Source: Vibrio tapetis subsp. quintayensis (GTDB taxonomy: Bacteria; Pseudomonadota; Gammaproteobacteria; Enterobacterales; Vibrionaceae). From it: DNA of 64,000 nt. Below are positions 44,935 through 54,393 of the stretch, piece after piece. Numbering within the stretch: the first letter of the stretch is position 1; each line of letters begins with the position of its first letter. Position numbers and translations under genes: made by a program. Where the stretch lies: positions 1 through 64,000 of the forward strand of contig NZ_JAUFQV010000019.1 in the NCBI RefSeq assembly GCF_030409945.1. Reading direction: 5' to 3'. The notes beneath the pieces were generated by a model. The model was not told where the DNA came from, ran no database searches, and worked only from the letters and a program-made list of their open reading frames with translations.

Positions 44935-45264
44935 ATGGAACTGACAAGAATTGAAACTAACCAAGACGTGTTAACTCTTTCACTAGAGGGCGACTTTGAC
45001 GCAACCGGTGCTCGCGCTGCACAACCTTATATCGACAGCATCATTTCGATGGACGATCACGCAGAAATTGAAATTGATTTTAATCTCGTGAAGTTTCTCG
45101 ATTCGTCTGGCGTCGGCGCAATGGTCTATCTATACAAACGCCTTGTGGAGCATAACCGCAACATGCGTATTGAAAACGCCAAAGGTCAGCCATTAGAAAT
45201 CATCAAACTGCTACGAATCGGCCACGCAATACCTGTTAACTCAAAAAGTTTAGATTTCGCGTAA
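44935..45264 (+). CDS. sypA: SypA, STAS-domain regulator
   Basis: This 109-residue STAS (anti-sigma-factor-antagonist-like) protein controls syp biofilm formation. The phosphoacceptor region FLDSSGVGAM has D56, S57 and S58; one of these serines corresponds to Ser56, which SypE phosphorylates in V. fischeri. GAGAGACATC lies before the ATG, and a sigma-54 promoter and TTCTCA palindrome lie upstream. Because sypE is not in its usual place, how this serine is modified here is open. Confidence 0.9.
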   Translation: MELTRIETNQDVLTLSLEGDFDATGARAAQPYIDSIISMDDHAEIEIDFNLVKFLDSSGVGAMVYLYKRLVEHNRNMRIENAKGQPLEIIKLLRIGHAIPVNSKSLDFA

Positions 45265-45322
45265 ATGAACTAAGCTATTACAAACAATAAAAATAATAAG
45301 ATTTCTAACAAAGGACGTTGGC

Positions 45323-46174
45323 ATGAAATTATCATTTAGCGCTGCAACAGGTTTATTAAGCTTTGCCTTGTTATCTGGGTGCTCCAATTACCCAGAAAAA
45401 GGCACCGGAGGGCTTGCGGAAAACTACACAGGTTCTAACTACGCAAGTACGAGTTTTTCACCCGTCATGCCAGACGAGCCACTAGGCCCTGAACATGGCT
45501 TACGTTTTGACTGGCAGATAGCCAAACTTCACTTGGACTCACTCATTCGTGAGGGAGCAAAATGGTGTTTTCCTGCCTCAGTTGTGCAGGCTCAAGAAAA
45601 GCAAAACCGCATAGCGAGAGAACTTGAGGGCGGCCTGTTATTAGACGCAGCTAACGATATCATCATCCTTAGAAGAACCTTAAACGATCTAGAATTACGA
45701 TTAGACTACGTTACCAGCCAAACTCGCTGTGTTCCACCAAGAGATCAAGATGTTCTGTTGTCTCGACTTGATATCGTTAACCAACTATTTGAACTACTCA
45801 ACGTTGACAACCAATTTGCTTACGACTCTATCGAGATAAACCCAAAATACATGGGCCACCTAGCCGAAGCAGCCAACATATTGAGAGAACATAAAGACTT
45901 CACCATTGTGGTAACTGGCCATGCCGATTCAAGCGGCTCTGATGAACATAATGACAAACTTGCGATGGGTCGCGCCAAACAGGTCAAACGATATCTAAGT
46001 ATATTCGGGTTAGCACCAGAGCGAATCAAAACCTCTTCGCTCGGTTCAAGCTTGCCTCTATTCGAAGGGGATACTCCAGCGGTGAAACTCACCAACAGGC
46101 GTGTAAGTGTCGAAGTGATTGCGCCCGCAAATACCGCAGAATCTGCAATGGGAGGCCAACATGATCGTTACTAA
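45323..46174 (+). CDS. sypB: SypB, OmpA-family outer-membrane lipoprotein
   Basis: The 283-residue chain begins with a signal peptide ending in the lipobox LLSGC (Cys20). The C-terminal OmpA domain (about 165-270) contains VVTGHADSSGS, with NRRVSVEV near its end, which binds peptidoglycan. It is the second gene of the syp unit and may help anchor or open the export channel. Its last 14 bases overlap the start of sypC. Confidence 0.88.
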   Translation: MKLSFSAATGLLSFALLSGCSNYPEKGTGGLAENYTGSNYASTSFSPVMPDEPLGPEHGLRFDWQIAKLHLDSLIREGAKWCFPASVVQAQEKQNRIARELEGGLLLDAANDIIILRRTLNDLELRLDYVTSQTRCVPPRDQDVLLSRLDIVNQLFELLNVDNQFAYDSIEINPKYMGHLAEAANILREHKDFTIVVTGHADSSGSDEHNDKLAMGRAKQVKRYLSIFGLAPERIKTSSLGSSLPLFEGDTPAVKLTNRRVSVEVIAPANTAESAMGGQHDRY

Positions 46175-48299
46175 CTCTTTATCTACGTTCGCTCGACAAT
46201 TCTTATTACTTATCGCCACCATGTTTTTTGCATTCACTTGCTTTGCCGAAACTACGAATAACGAGAGTAATCAACAAACCGTACAAATTGGCGACTTAGT
46301 CCAAGTTAATCTACCCGGTGAAAGCAGCTTAAACAAAAGTTTTCAGGTTGATAAACGCGGCCGTATCACACTACCCGAAATTGGCCCTATTTTGGTCGCA
46401 GGCTACAACGACCAGCAATTAGAACAAATCGTTAAAGGTGCTCTGGGTCAAATGTTTCGCGATCTATCCAGCGCAAAAGTGTACGTAACGAAACGTCAGA
46501 TACTGGTCTCGATTCAAGGTTATGTGGAATCGCCTGGTGAATACACATTAGCAGAGGGAGCGAGCATCCAAATGGCGCTGTATGCGGCTGGTGGGCTGCG
46601 CTCCGGGGCACAGCTCAACGCCATGATCCTGAAACGCAATAAAGACCAGACAAAATTCAATTACAAAAAGTTCTTAGACAGCGGTAACGACAGTGACTTG
46701 CCACAACTGCGTTCGCTCGACACTTTATTCATTCCTGCCTCTCCACTTGTCGGCAATATCGAGCAAGAATTTGACGCGGCTAAACTCGCCAATGCCGGTG
46801 ACAGTGCTGATGCTCGTCAAGCCATTAAAGTGTTCGGTGAAGTTAACGCCCCCGGGTCGTTTAGTTACAAAGAAGGGACAAATCTCGTTGACGTATTGAT
46901 GCGTTCTGGTGGCGTTACACGTTATGCAGGCGTCGAGCAGATCCGTGTGATCACCAACAATTCCCCAACTCTGTTTAATCTTAAGCGTTACTTAGATACT
47001 GGCGACGCTTCAATGCTTCCAGCCCTGACGCCTGGCTCGACTATCTTTGTACCTATGATGGAAGAAGAGATTAAATCCGGCGCCAACATGGTCTACATCA
47101 TGGGTGAAGTGGCGAACCCAGGAGCGTTTGAGGGCAAAAAAGGCGCTACGTTTATGGATATTTTGGCCAATGCAGGTGGCCCTACCCGCTTTGCTGAATC
47201 TCGCCAAATTAGAGTATTAAAATCAACAGGGCAAGTGATCAAGTTCGACTTAACCGCTTACACGGAGGGGTTAACTGGCGCGCAACCACCAGCGATACAA
47301 TCAGGTGACGCTATATTTGTTCCTGAAAAAACCGACATGAACGAGAAGTCTTGGTTGAAAATAGCGCCAAACCGCGCCGTCAGCGTTATTGGAGAAGTGG
47401 TACGCCCGGGCCGCATTGAATGGTCAGATGAAATGAACCTAATGGATCTACTAGCTCATGTTGGTGGCCCGACACTAAGAGCCGATACAACGAAAATCGA
47501 AGTTGTCTCTGGCAACCGTAAGATGGTGGTGTTCAATTTGGACGAATACATCATTGGTGGCGCGCAGGTATCAAATTTGCCCGTGATTACTTCTGGTGCC
47601 ATCGTTCGCGTACATGACTTACCTCAAGATCCATCTGACAACAAATCTCAGTGGGTTCGCCAAAGCTCTGACGCTTCAATCTACGTTTTTGGCCAAGTAA
47701 ACGCACCGGGCCGCTATCGTTTTACTAATCAAATGCACTTTCTAGACATTCTTTCAGCGGCTGATGGCCCAACAAAAGACGCCGACATACACAACATTCG
47801 CATTACCCACAGAGACAAAACCTATTCACAGGTGAGCAAACTGAACCTGTCTTTGTATTTCGAAACAGGCGATGAATCATTACTGCCGCATGTAAAAACA
47901 GGCGACACCATTTATATTCCAGAAAAAGACAAAAACTGGCTAGACCGTTCTAAAGAATCGACCGTTCGAATCTTAGGTGCCATCAACAAACCTGGCCGCT
48001 ATGTCTTTAACGACAACATGACCATACTTGACCTACTCGCAGAAGCCGGTGGCCCAAGGGAAAGTGCCTATCTTGAAAAAATCAGTGTCGTGAATATGTC
48101 TTGCTGCCAAGGACAAGCCAGAACCTTTGACTTGATTGAATTTAGCAAAACAGCGGATTTCTACCAACTGCCAGTCTTGCGCGCAGGTGACACCATTTAC
48201 ATTCCGGATCAAAGTGAAAGCCTATTAGAAAAAGCGCGTCAAGGGTTAACCGACGTCTTACAACTGACCACGACTATTGTATTGATAGGAGCACTGTAA
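46161..48299 (+). CDS. sypC: SypC, Wza-like polysaccharide export protein with six SLBB repeats
   Basis: This is a 712-residue protein from the ATG at 46161 (GGGAGG upstream; an upstream in-frame ATG lies inside sypB). A signal peptide (ending near CFAET) leads a polysaccharide-export domain. At least six SLBB modules follow, each with a GEV.xPG or GQV.xPG opening and an AGG.xR-like end. It should form the outer-membrane channel for the Syp polymer. The stop overlaps the sypD ATG. Confidence 0.9.
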   Translation: MIVTNSLSTFARQFLLLIATMFFAFTCFAETTNNESNQQTVQIGDLVQVNLPGESSLNKSFQVDKRGRITLPEIGPILVAGYNDQQLEQIVKGALGQMFRDLSSAKVYVTKRQILVSIQGYVESPGEYTLAEGASIQMALYAAGGLRSGAQLNAMILKRNKDQTKFNYKKFLDSGNDSDLPQLRSLDTLFIPASPLVGNIEQEFDAAKLANAGDSADARQAIKVFGEVNAPGSFSYKEGTNLVDVLMRSGGVTRYAGVEQIRVITNNSPTLFNLKRYLDTGDASMLPALTPGSTIFVPMMEEEIKSGANMVYIMGEVANPGAFEGKKGATFMDILANAGGPTRFAESRQIRVLKSTGQVIKFDLTAYTEGLTGAQPPAIQSGDAIFVPEKTDMNEKSWLKIAPNRAVSVIGEVVRPGRIEWSDEMNLMDLLAHVGGPTLRADTTKIEVVSGNRKMVVFNLDEYIIGGAQVSNLPVITSGAIVRVHDLPQDPSDNKSQWVRQSSDASIYVFGQVNAPGRYRFTNQMHFLDILSAADGPTKDADIHNIRITHRDKTYSQVSKLNLSLYFETGDESLLPHVKTGDTIYIPEKDKNWLDRSKESTVRILGAINKPGRYVFNDNMTILDLLAEAGGPRESAYLEKISVVNMSCCQGQARTFDLIEFSKTADFYQLPVLRAGDTIYIPDQSESLLEKARQGLTDVLQLTTTIVLIGAL

Positions 48300-48988
48300 T
48301 GATGATTCCCTCGACCCACGCTGAAATCGAACAGCTATACCTCGCGGCTGAGCTCGCTGAATGTCGTTCTCTGTGCATCACCGCTTGCAACTCAGGTGAC
48401 GGCGTAACATCATTTGCATCGGCCTTGGCTGAGCGTTACCTACTCGCGGGCCATAGCACCCTTTTAGTTGACTTAAACATGTTCAACCCCGCTTTTCGAA
48501 ATATTGAGATTAATGTAGGCGAAAGCGCCGAAGAGTGGATTGAGCACGAGAGCAGCCACAAATTGTTCGTTGGGTTACCTGTCCCCAACGACCGCTCAAC
48601 TCAATTAGCGTATAAAGACCCAAAGAACATGCAGTTAGCTGTAACCAAGTGGCTAGAGAAATACGACCGCGTCATTGTCGACACTTCACCGTTATTGCAA
48701 GTTAACCGTGGCAATATTCCGGCACAAAGTGTTGCCAGTGCCTGCGATGAAACGATTTTGGTCACACTCGGCAGCGCAACCAATGCCAACCAGGTGAGCC
48801 AAGCCATGACCATGTTGAGTGCAGGCAAAACCCACGTACTAGGTTGTGTTCTTAACTTAAGAGACCAGCCAACGCTTGCAGAGGAATTAAGTCGAGAAGT
48901 ACAACGTGTGAAATTCATACCAAAAACATGGCGGGATAAAATGTCCAAATCGTTGATGAAAAACGCATTTTTGAATTTACCTGTCTAG
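48299..48988 (+). CDS. sypD: SypD, BY-kinase/ParA-like ATPase with atypical P-loop
   Basis: This 229-residue P-loop NTPase of the bacterial tyrosine-kinase (CpsD/Wzc C-domain) type is known to be needed for syp export. Walker A' LLVDLN (D58) and Walker B RVIVDTSPLL (D128) are present, but Walker A reads GDGVTS at 33-38 with Val36 where the lysine should be. There is no C-terminal tyrosine cluster. It may be a non-kinase assembly factor. AGGAG lies seven bases before the ATG. Confidence 0.85.
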   Translation: MMIPSTHAEIEQLYLAAELAECRSLCITACNSGDGVTSFASALAERYLLAGHSTLLVDLNMFNPAFRNIEINVGESAEEWIEHESSHKLFVGLPVPNDRSTQLAYKDPKNMQLAVTKWLEKYDRVIVDTSPLLQVNRGNIPAQSVASACDETILVTLGSATNANQVSQAMTMLSAGKTHVLGCVLNLRDQPTLAEELSREVQRVKFIPKTWRDKMSKSLMKNAFLNLPV

Positions 48989-49059
48989 TGCTTATTTAAA
49001 ACTAGGCTATGCTTAACTAGAGGCAACAATTTGAAAAAAAAGTCACATCAAGGAAGACT

Positions 49060-51480
49060 ATGACATTTGTAACCAAAACTATTTTGGGCATTGCCATTAT
49101 ACAGATCGCTCTTTTGATGATCTTAGTGTTCAGCTCTATCTCTTTTCTCTCGACATCCAATGAAAAACAACTGATCCAACGTGCTAACGCCAACGCGTCT
49201 ATGTTTGTTCACGCCAGTACCAACGCCGTCTTATCGATGGATTTTGCAACCATAGATGATCTCGTCAACGACATCATGGCGCAAGAAGATGTTTTATATG
49301 TGCGCATTACTTACCAAGGCAAAGTTCTTGCGGTTGGCGGCGATAACCTACTGCTCAGCGAAATATCAAATGTCGACCAAGATTTGTCTTCTATTGATGA
49401 CAGCGTATTCGATATCCGCGTACCGATCAGAGAAAACGACATCGTTTATGGCCATGTCGACATGGGGTTTGGTACATCAGCACTGAAGCAAATGTTGGCC
49501 CAAGCGCAGAAATCCATCATCGGAATTGCCAGCTTAGAAATTCTCTTGGTGGTCTTCTTCTCGTTCGTACTCGGCACTTATCTCGCTAAGAATCTCACTC
49601 GTTTAACGAACGTCGCTCATACCTTAAGCAAAAAAGGCCCTGGCTATGAACTTCGGTTAGACCGGACCGATCAACTCGGCGATGTGGCTGACGCGTTCGA
49701 TGATATGTCTCGTAACCTTGAACAAAGCTACCAAGAGTTAAGACAAGCGAGAATTGAAGCAGAAAACGCCAACGAGTCTAAAAGCCGCTTCCTAGCCTCA
49801 ATGTCACATGAAATCAGAACGCCAATGAACGGTGTCCTTGGCTTGCTGTCATTGCTTGAAGAAACCAAACTGACGCAAGAGCAGCAAAAACTGCTTAAAA
49901 CAGCCACGGAATCCGGCGAGTTTTTGCTCTCCATAATCAATGACATTCTCGACTTCTCTCGTATGGAAGCGAACACATTGATCTTGGAGCGAGACGCATT
50001 CGATTTTCACGCGTGTGTGTCTAATGTTGTCAGTAGCTTTGAACCTCTCGCCAAAGAAAAAGCACTGATCCTAAATTGCACAATCAAGCCGCAGGTACCG
50101 GAATTCGTTTACGGTGATGCCAATCGCTATCGCCAAATATTGTTTAATTTACTCGCGAATGCATTCAAATTTACTCCGCATGGCAGCGTAAGCGTCGAAA
50201 TAGACGCTAAAAAAACATCCGACCAACGCTTCTCTGTGTCGTGTGCGGTAATTGATACAGGTGTGGGTGTTGAGCAAGAAGCGCAAAGTTATCTATTCGA
50301 TGAATTTACCATGGTCGACCAAACTTATTCTCGTTCACAAGAAGGCTCTGGGTTAGGGCTAGCAATCTGTAAAAGACTGGCATTCTTAATGGATGGTGAA
50401 ATATCGGTTTCAAGTACGGTCGACGTTGGCAGCCGTTTTGAATTTCAGGTATCTCTTGAAACATCCGCCCAACCGTTAGTTCCTGTAAACCACAACCACA
50501 GAAACGACGATCTTCCAGAGTCGATACTCGCTGCCCGTGTACTTGTCGCTGAAGATAACAAAGCCAACCAGTTGGTGATCAAGAACTTATTTTCTCATGC
50601 TGGTATCAATATTGATCTTGCAGAGAATGGCCAACAAGCCTTAGAGTTAATTCAACTTCATGACTATGACATTGTATTCATGGATATTTCCATGCCGGAA
50701 ATGGATGGTATAGAAGCCTGTCAGCACATTCGTTTAATGACTGACGAAGCCAAAGCACAGTTGCCCATCGTTGCCCTAACCGCTCATGCTTTATCAGGTG
50801 ATAAAGAAAACTTTTTGGGCATTGGCATGACCGACTATCTTTCAAAACCGGTTAGAAAAAGCCAGCTCATTGATGTGCTGCATAAATACCTATTACCCAA
50901 TGGGGAAATAGCGACTATCCCTCACATTGTCTCTAAAGGCCCATCATCGCTTACTTCACATTCAGTAGAAGATGAATCACTAATGAAAGAACACTTAGCT
51001 ATGCCAATAGAAATGAAGCCCACAGCAACTAAGTCAGCAAAAGCAATGCACACCGAACCGAGTCTCAATAACCATAGCCTTGACGATCACAAGCTCGAAG
51101 CAAGGGCGGATAATGAGGATGACATTGCCATTGTTGACGAAGCAATTTTAGAACAAATGATCGAAGACACGAGCCTGGAGGTATTGCCTATACTTGTAGA
51201 GCATTACATCGAAGAAACGAACTTACGTGTTGATAAAGTCATTCAAGCGTTAAGCTCTGGAGATTCAGACGCGCTTGAATTTGAATCACACACGTTAGGA
51301 AGTGCCTCCTTAGCATTAGGAAACCGCAAATTATCCGATCTTGCTCGAGCCATCGAAAAAGAATGCCGTGAAGGTGATGCCGTCAAAGCGCTCACTTTAG
51401 GCAAAGAGCTTCCTGAACTGGCGAAAACATCGCTGGCGGCCTTAGTTAAGTACAGCGAACAAAAATTGGCCCAAGGATAG
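49060..51480 (+). CDS. sypF: SypF, hybrid sensor kinase of the syp cluster
   Basis: This is an 806-residue membrane kinase. TM1 (about 5-30) and TM2 (about 150-172) flank a short periplasmic domain. HAMP, HisKA (H250 in MSHEIRTP) and HATPase follow, then a receiver with D542 in MDISMPEMDG and a C-terminal Hpt with H744 in ESHTLGSAS. In V. fischeri SypF feeds SypG and other regulators and can also act as a phosphatase. Here it follows sypD after only 71 bp; the gene usually between them, sypE, is missing. Confidence 0.9.
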   Translation: MTFVTKTILGIAIIQIALLMILVFSSISFLSTSNEKQLIQRANANASMFVHASTNAVLSMDFATIDDLVNDIMAQEDVLYVRITYQGKVLAVGGDNLLLSEISNVDQDLSSIDDSVFDIRVPIRENDIVYGHVDMGFGTSALKQMLAQAQKSIIGIASLEILLVVFFSFVLGTYLAKNLTRLTNVAHTLSKKGPGYELRLDRTDQLGDVADAFDDMSRNLEQSYQELRQARIEAENANESKSRFLASMSHEIRTPMNGVLGLLSLLEETKLTQEQQKLLKTATESGEFLLSIINDILDFSRMEANTLILERDAFDFHACVSNVVSSFEPLAKEKALILNCTIKPQVPEFVYGDANRYRQILFNLLANAFKFTPHGSVSVEIDAKKTSDQRFSVSCAVIDTGVGVEQEAQSYLFDEFTMVDQTYSRSQEGSGLGLAICKRLAFLMDGEISVSSTVDVGSRFEFQVSLETSAQPLVPVNHNHRNDDLPESILAARVLVAEDNKANQLVIKNLFSHAGINIDLAENGQQALELIQLHDYDIVFMDISMPEMDGIEACQHIRLMTDEAKAQLPIVALTAHALSGDKENFLGIGMTDYLSKPVRKSQLIDVLHKYLLPNGEIATIPHIVSKGPSSLTSHSVEDESLMKEHLAMPIEMKPTATKSAKAMHTEPSLNNHSLDDHKLEARADNEDDIAIVDEAILEQMIEDTSLEVLPILVEHYIEETNLRVDKVIQALSSGDSDALEFESHTLGSASLALGNRKLSDLARAIEKECREGDAVKALTLGKELPELAKTSLAALVKYSEQKLAQG

Positions 51481-51620
51481 CGACCATGAACACCAACAAG
51501 AATGGTACTTGCTAACAGTTTTCATAAAAATCGACAACAATTCCATCATTTAGCTCGAAATATTTATCAATAAGTTTCATAGTATTAAACATCAGCTAGG
51601 AAAACAGACAGGATGTGATT

Positions 51621-53171
51621 ATGCGACCAAAAGTGTTGCTTGTTGAGGACTCGACCTCACTGGCTATTTTATATAAGCAGTACGTAAAAGATGAGCCCTA
51701 TGATCTCTTCCATGTTGAAACAGGGCGAGATGCGAAAGACTTCATCGAACGTAACGTACCGCAGTTAGTTATTTTGGACCTAAAACTGCCTGATATGTCC
51801 GGAGAGGACATTCTCGACTGGATAAAAGAGAACCAAATTCCAAGTTCTGTCGTCATCGCTACAGCGCACGGTTCAGTTGATATCGCCGTTGGGCTTATCC
51901 AAAAAGGAGCCGAAGACTTCCTTGAAAAGCCGATTAAAGCCGACCGCCTAAAAACGTCTGTCACATTACACCTCAAGCGAGCCAAGCTTGAACACCTTGT
52001 AGAAAGTCTTGAAAGTAAACTAGATCGAACTCGATTCCACGGGTTCATTGGCTCAAGCCTTCCAATGCAAACCGTGTATCAAACCATCGATGCTGTCGCG
52101 CCAACAACGGCCAGTGTTTTCATTTGTGGCGAAAGTGGTACAGGTAAAGAAGTGTGTGCCGAAGCCATTCATAAAGAAAGCCAGCGTAAAGACAAACCGT
52201 TTGTTGCCATTAACTGTGGTGCCATCCCCAGAGACCTAATGGAGAGTGAGATTTTCGGTCACGTTAAAGGCGCATTCACTGGCGCAACAACAGACCGTAA
52301 AGGTGCGGCAATGCAAGCAAACGGCGGCACATTATTCTTAGATGAATTGTGTGAAATGGAACTGGAAATGCAGAAAAAGCTGCTGCGTTTTCTGCAAACC
52401 GGCACCTTTACCCCTCTTGGTGGTAGCCGAGAAGTAAAAGTAGACGTACGTATTATCTGTGCAACCAACCGAGATCCACTACTCGAAGTTGAAGAAGGCC
52501 GATTCAGAGAAGACTTATATTACCGCGTACACGTGATTCCGATTGATATGCCACCACTGCGCGAACGAGGAAAAGACATCGCCAACTTGGCAAAACACTT
52601 CCTTAAAATGTACGCCAAACAAGATAAGAAAAGATTCACTGGTTTCCAACCCGATGCCGAAGCTTTGTTAACTCGCTACCCTTGGCCTGGAAACGTTCGT
52701 CAATTACAAAATATCATTCGAAATATAGTGGTACTTAATGACGAACCGCAAGTATCTATCGCGCACATTCCGGCTCCGGTTAATGGCCCTGCGCGTAAAA
52801 CTCAGGCAACCTCTAGCAGGCACGCATCACCCATTCATGTTCGCCAACCACAAGAAAGCGTCCCTCCAGCGAATCTCTCTACGCCAGCGAATCTCTCTAT
52901 GCCAGAGAGTTCGATGCCAGTAAGTACGGCACCTGTTGAAGCGGTAGTACCACACTTATCTGATCAAGGCGCTGCAACACAAAGCCAAGATGGAATGCCA
53001 AATACAGACGTGAAACCAATGTGGCAGGTAGAGCGCGAAACCATCCAAAATGCCATTAATCTTTGTGACGGCAATGTGCTCAACGCCGCTGTTCTACTCG
53101 ATTTAAGCCCATCTACGGTTTACCGTAAGAAGCAAGCATGGGAAGCGGAAGATGACATTAAGCAAGCGTGA
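51621..53171 (+). CDS. sypG: SypG, sigma-54-dependent response regulator
   Basis: This 516-residue activator has receiver D53 in VILDLKLPDMSG, then an AAA+ domain with GESGTGKE (170-177), GAFTGA (217-222) and GGTLFLDEL. A disordered linker follows, then a C-terminal Fis-type HTH ending in NAAVLLDLSPSTVYRKK. ATG 51621 was chosen because AGGA lies seven bases upstream; a GTG at 51615 is also in frame. It should bind the TTCTCA sites and drive the sigma-54 promoters of this cluster. Its end overlaps sypH by 20 bases. Confidence 0.92.
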   Translation: MRPKVLLVEDSTSLAILYKQYVKDEPYDLFHVETGRDAKDFIERNVPQLVILDLKLPDMSGEDILDWIKENQIPSSVVIATAHGSVDIAVGLIQKGAEDFLEKPIKADRLKTSVTLHLKRAKLEHLVESLESKLDRTRFHGFIGSSLPMQTVYQTIDAVAPTTASVFICGESGTGKEVCAEAIHKESQRKDKPFVAINCGAIPRDLMESEIFGHVKGAFTGATTDRKGAAMQANGGTLFLDELCEMELEMQKKLLRFLQTGTFTPLGGSREVKVDVRIICATNRDPLLEVEEGRFREDLYYRVHVIPIDMPPLRERGKDIANLAKHFLKMYAKQDKKRFTGFQPDAEALLTRYPWPGNVRQLQNIIRNIVVLNDEPQVSIAHIPAPVNGPARKTQATSSRHASPIHVRQPQESVPPANLSTPANLSMPESSMPVSTAPVEAVVPHLSDQGAATQSQDGMPNTDVKPMWQVERETIQNAINLCDGNVLNAAVLLDLSPSTVYRKKQAWEAEDDIKQA

Positions 53172-54222
53172 TCGTCACATCCCCAAAGAAAATGAAATAT
53201 GGCTGTTAATCGACAGCCTAACTTTTGGTGGAATAGAGACACACGTTTTAGAGTTATCTTATGGTTTGAGTCAATTCGGTCATTCCGTCCGGGTCGTATT
53301 CGTCACTCAATACGACCACGCTTCTCCCCTGATCGACCGCCTGCAAATGGCCAATATTCAGTACTCTTACCTCTATCAAATCAGTGGCTCTACAAAACGC
53401 TTGAACCCGCTTTACGCATTGTCTCGAGCCGTTGGTATTCATAAGCCAAAACTGGTTCACGCTCATGGTTATAAAGCCAGTATTTTGAGTAAGCTCATTA
53501 AACTTACGCCGGCAGGAAGTAAAGTCGAACAATTCACCACGTTTCATGCCGGTGAGACGCCATCAGGCAAGGTAAAGCTATATGACGCACTTGACCGTTA
53601 TAGTGCGTTTGTCTCGAAAGCGAATTTTGCTGTTAGCCAATTGGTTCAGGACAAAGTCAAAGCGAAATCCGTGGTACTCAATAACTTCATTTCAACCGAC
53701 AAGCTACACCTAAGTGAAGGAGAGCAAATCGCCTTTGTTGGCCGACTGAGCCACGAAAAAGGGCCAGACCGTTTTGTTGACCTCGCCATTCAGTTTCCTT
53801 ACTTGGCCTTCCACGTCTACGGTTCTGGTCCAATGGAAACCGAGCTACTCGATAGAGGGGAGCCAAATATTGTCTACCATGGTCATCAAAACAACATGAC
53901 ACGTGTTTGGGAGGCCGTGGGTATATTGGTCATCAGCTCTCGTTTTGAGGGCCTACCAATGGCTGCTCTTGAAGCCATGGCGCGAGGCATTCCTGTTGTC
54001 GCTATGAATGTGGGCGCTTTAAGTACCCTAGTCAATCATGGCGTCAATGGCTGGATTGCAGATTCTGAAGATGAACTGTCAACTTGCCTGATGGAGTGGC
54101 TACAAATGTCTCGTAGTCAGCAGCATGAAATCGCTATCAATGCCTGCAATACCATCACTCAGAACTACTCTAGCCAAGCTATCATTCCGCAAGTATTGCG
54201 TCATTATCAAATCGCCAACTAG
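53152..54222 (+). CDS. sypH: SypH, GT4-type glycosyltransferase
   Basis: This 356-residue enzyme has a GT-B fold. LIDSLTFGGIETHVLEL is the N-terminal acceptor-side loop, VGRLSHEKGPDRF opens the donor half, and SSRFEGLPMAALEAMARGIPVV is the donor-sugar motif with the catalytic E-x7-E. It probably transfers one sugar of the Syp repeat unit at the inner-membrane face. It overlaps sypG, so it is co-transcribed from the sypA promoter. Confidence 0.85.
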   Translation: MTLSKRDRHIPKENEIWLLIDSLTFGGIETHVLELSYGLSQFGHSVRVVFVTQYDHASPLIDRLQMANIQYSYLYQISGSTKRLNPLYALSRAVGIHKPKLVHAHGYKASILSKLIKLTPAGSKVEQFTTFHAGETPSGKVKLYDALDRYSAFVSKANFAVSQLVQDKVKAKSVVLNNFISTDKLHLSEGEQIAFVGRLSHEKGPDRFVDLAIQFPYLAFHVYGSGPMETELLDRGEPNIVYHGHQNNMTRVWEAVGILVISSRFEGLPMAALEAMARGIPVVAMNVGALSTLVNHGVNGWIADSEDELSTCLMEWLQMSRSQQHEIAINACNTITQNYSSQAIIPQVLRHYQIAN

Positions 54223-54257
54223 GTACTTCAACAGCATTTCTCTTTTGTCTATTCTGA

Positions 54258-54272
54258 TTCTCATATTGAGAA
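54258..54272. promoter_or_regulatory. candidate SypG enhancer before sypI
   Basis: TTCTCATATTGAGAA is a near-perfect palindrome located about 70-85 bases before the sigma-54 box. It carries the same TTCTCA/TGAGAA core as the palindrome before sypA. Confidence 0.7.
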
Positions 54273-54341
54273 AGTAAACAAATCCGGCAATGAAAAATAT
54301 AAAACTCAATTAAAAACAACAAATTAAAATAATTATAAATT

Positions 54342-54357
54342 TGGCACTGCGTTTGCA
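54342..54357 (+). promoter_or_regulatory. sigma-54 promoter of sypI
   Basis: TGGCACTGCGTTTGCA is essentially the ideal -24/-12 consensus, 36 bases before the sypI ATG at 54394. Confidence 0.92.
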
Positions 54358-54393
54358 ATATCTCTATCATTCAGGACGAATAGGAAGAGAGCG

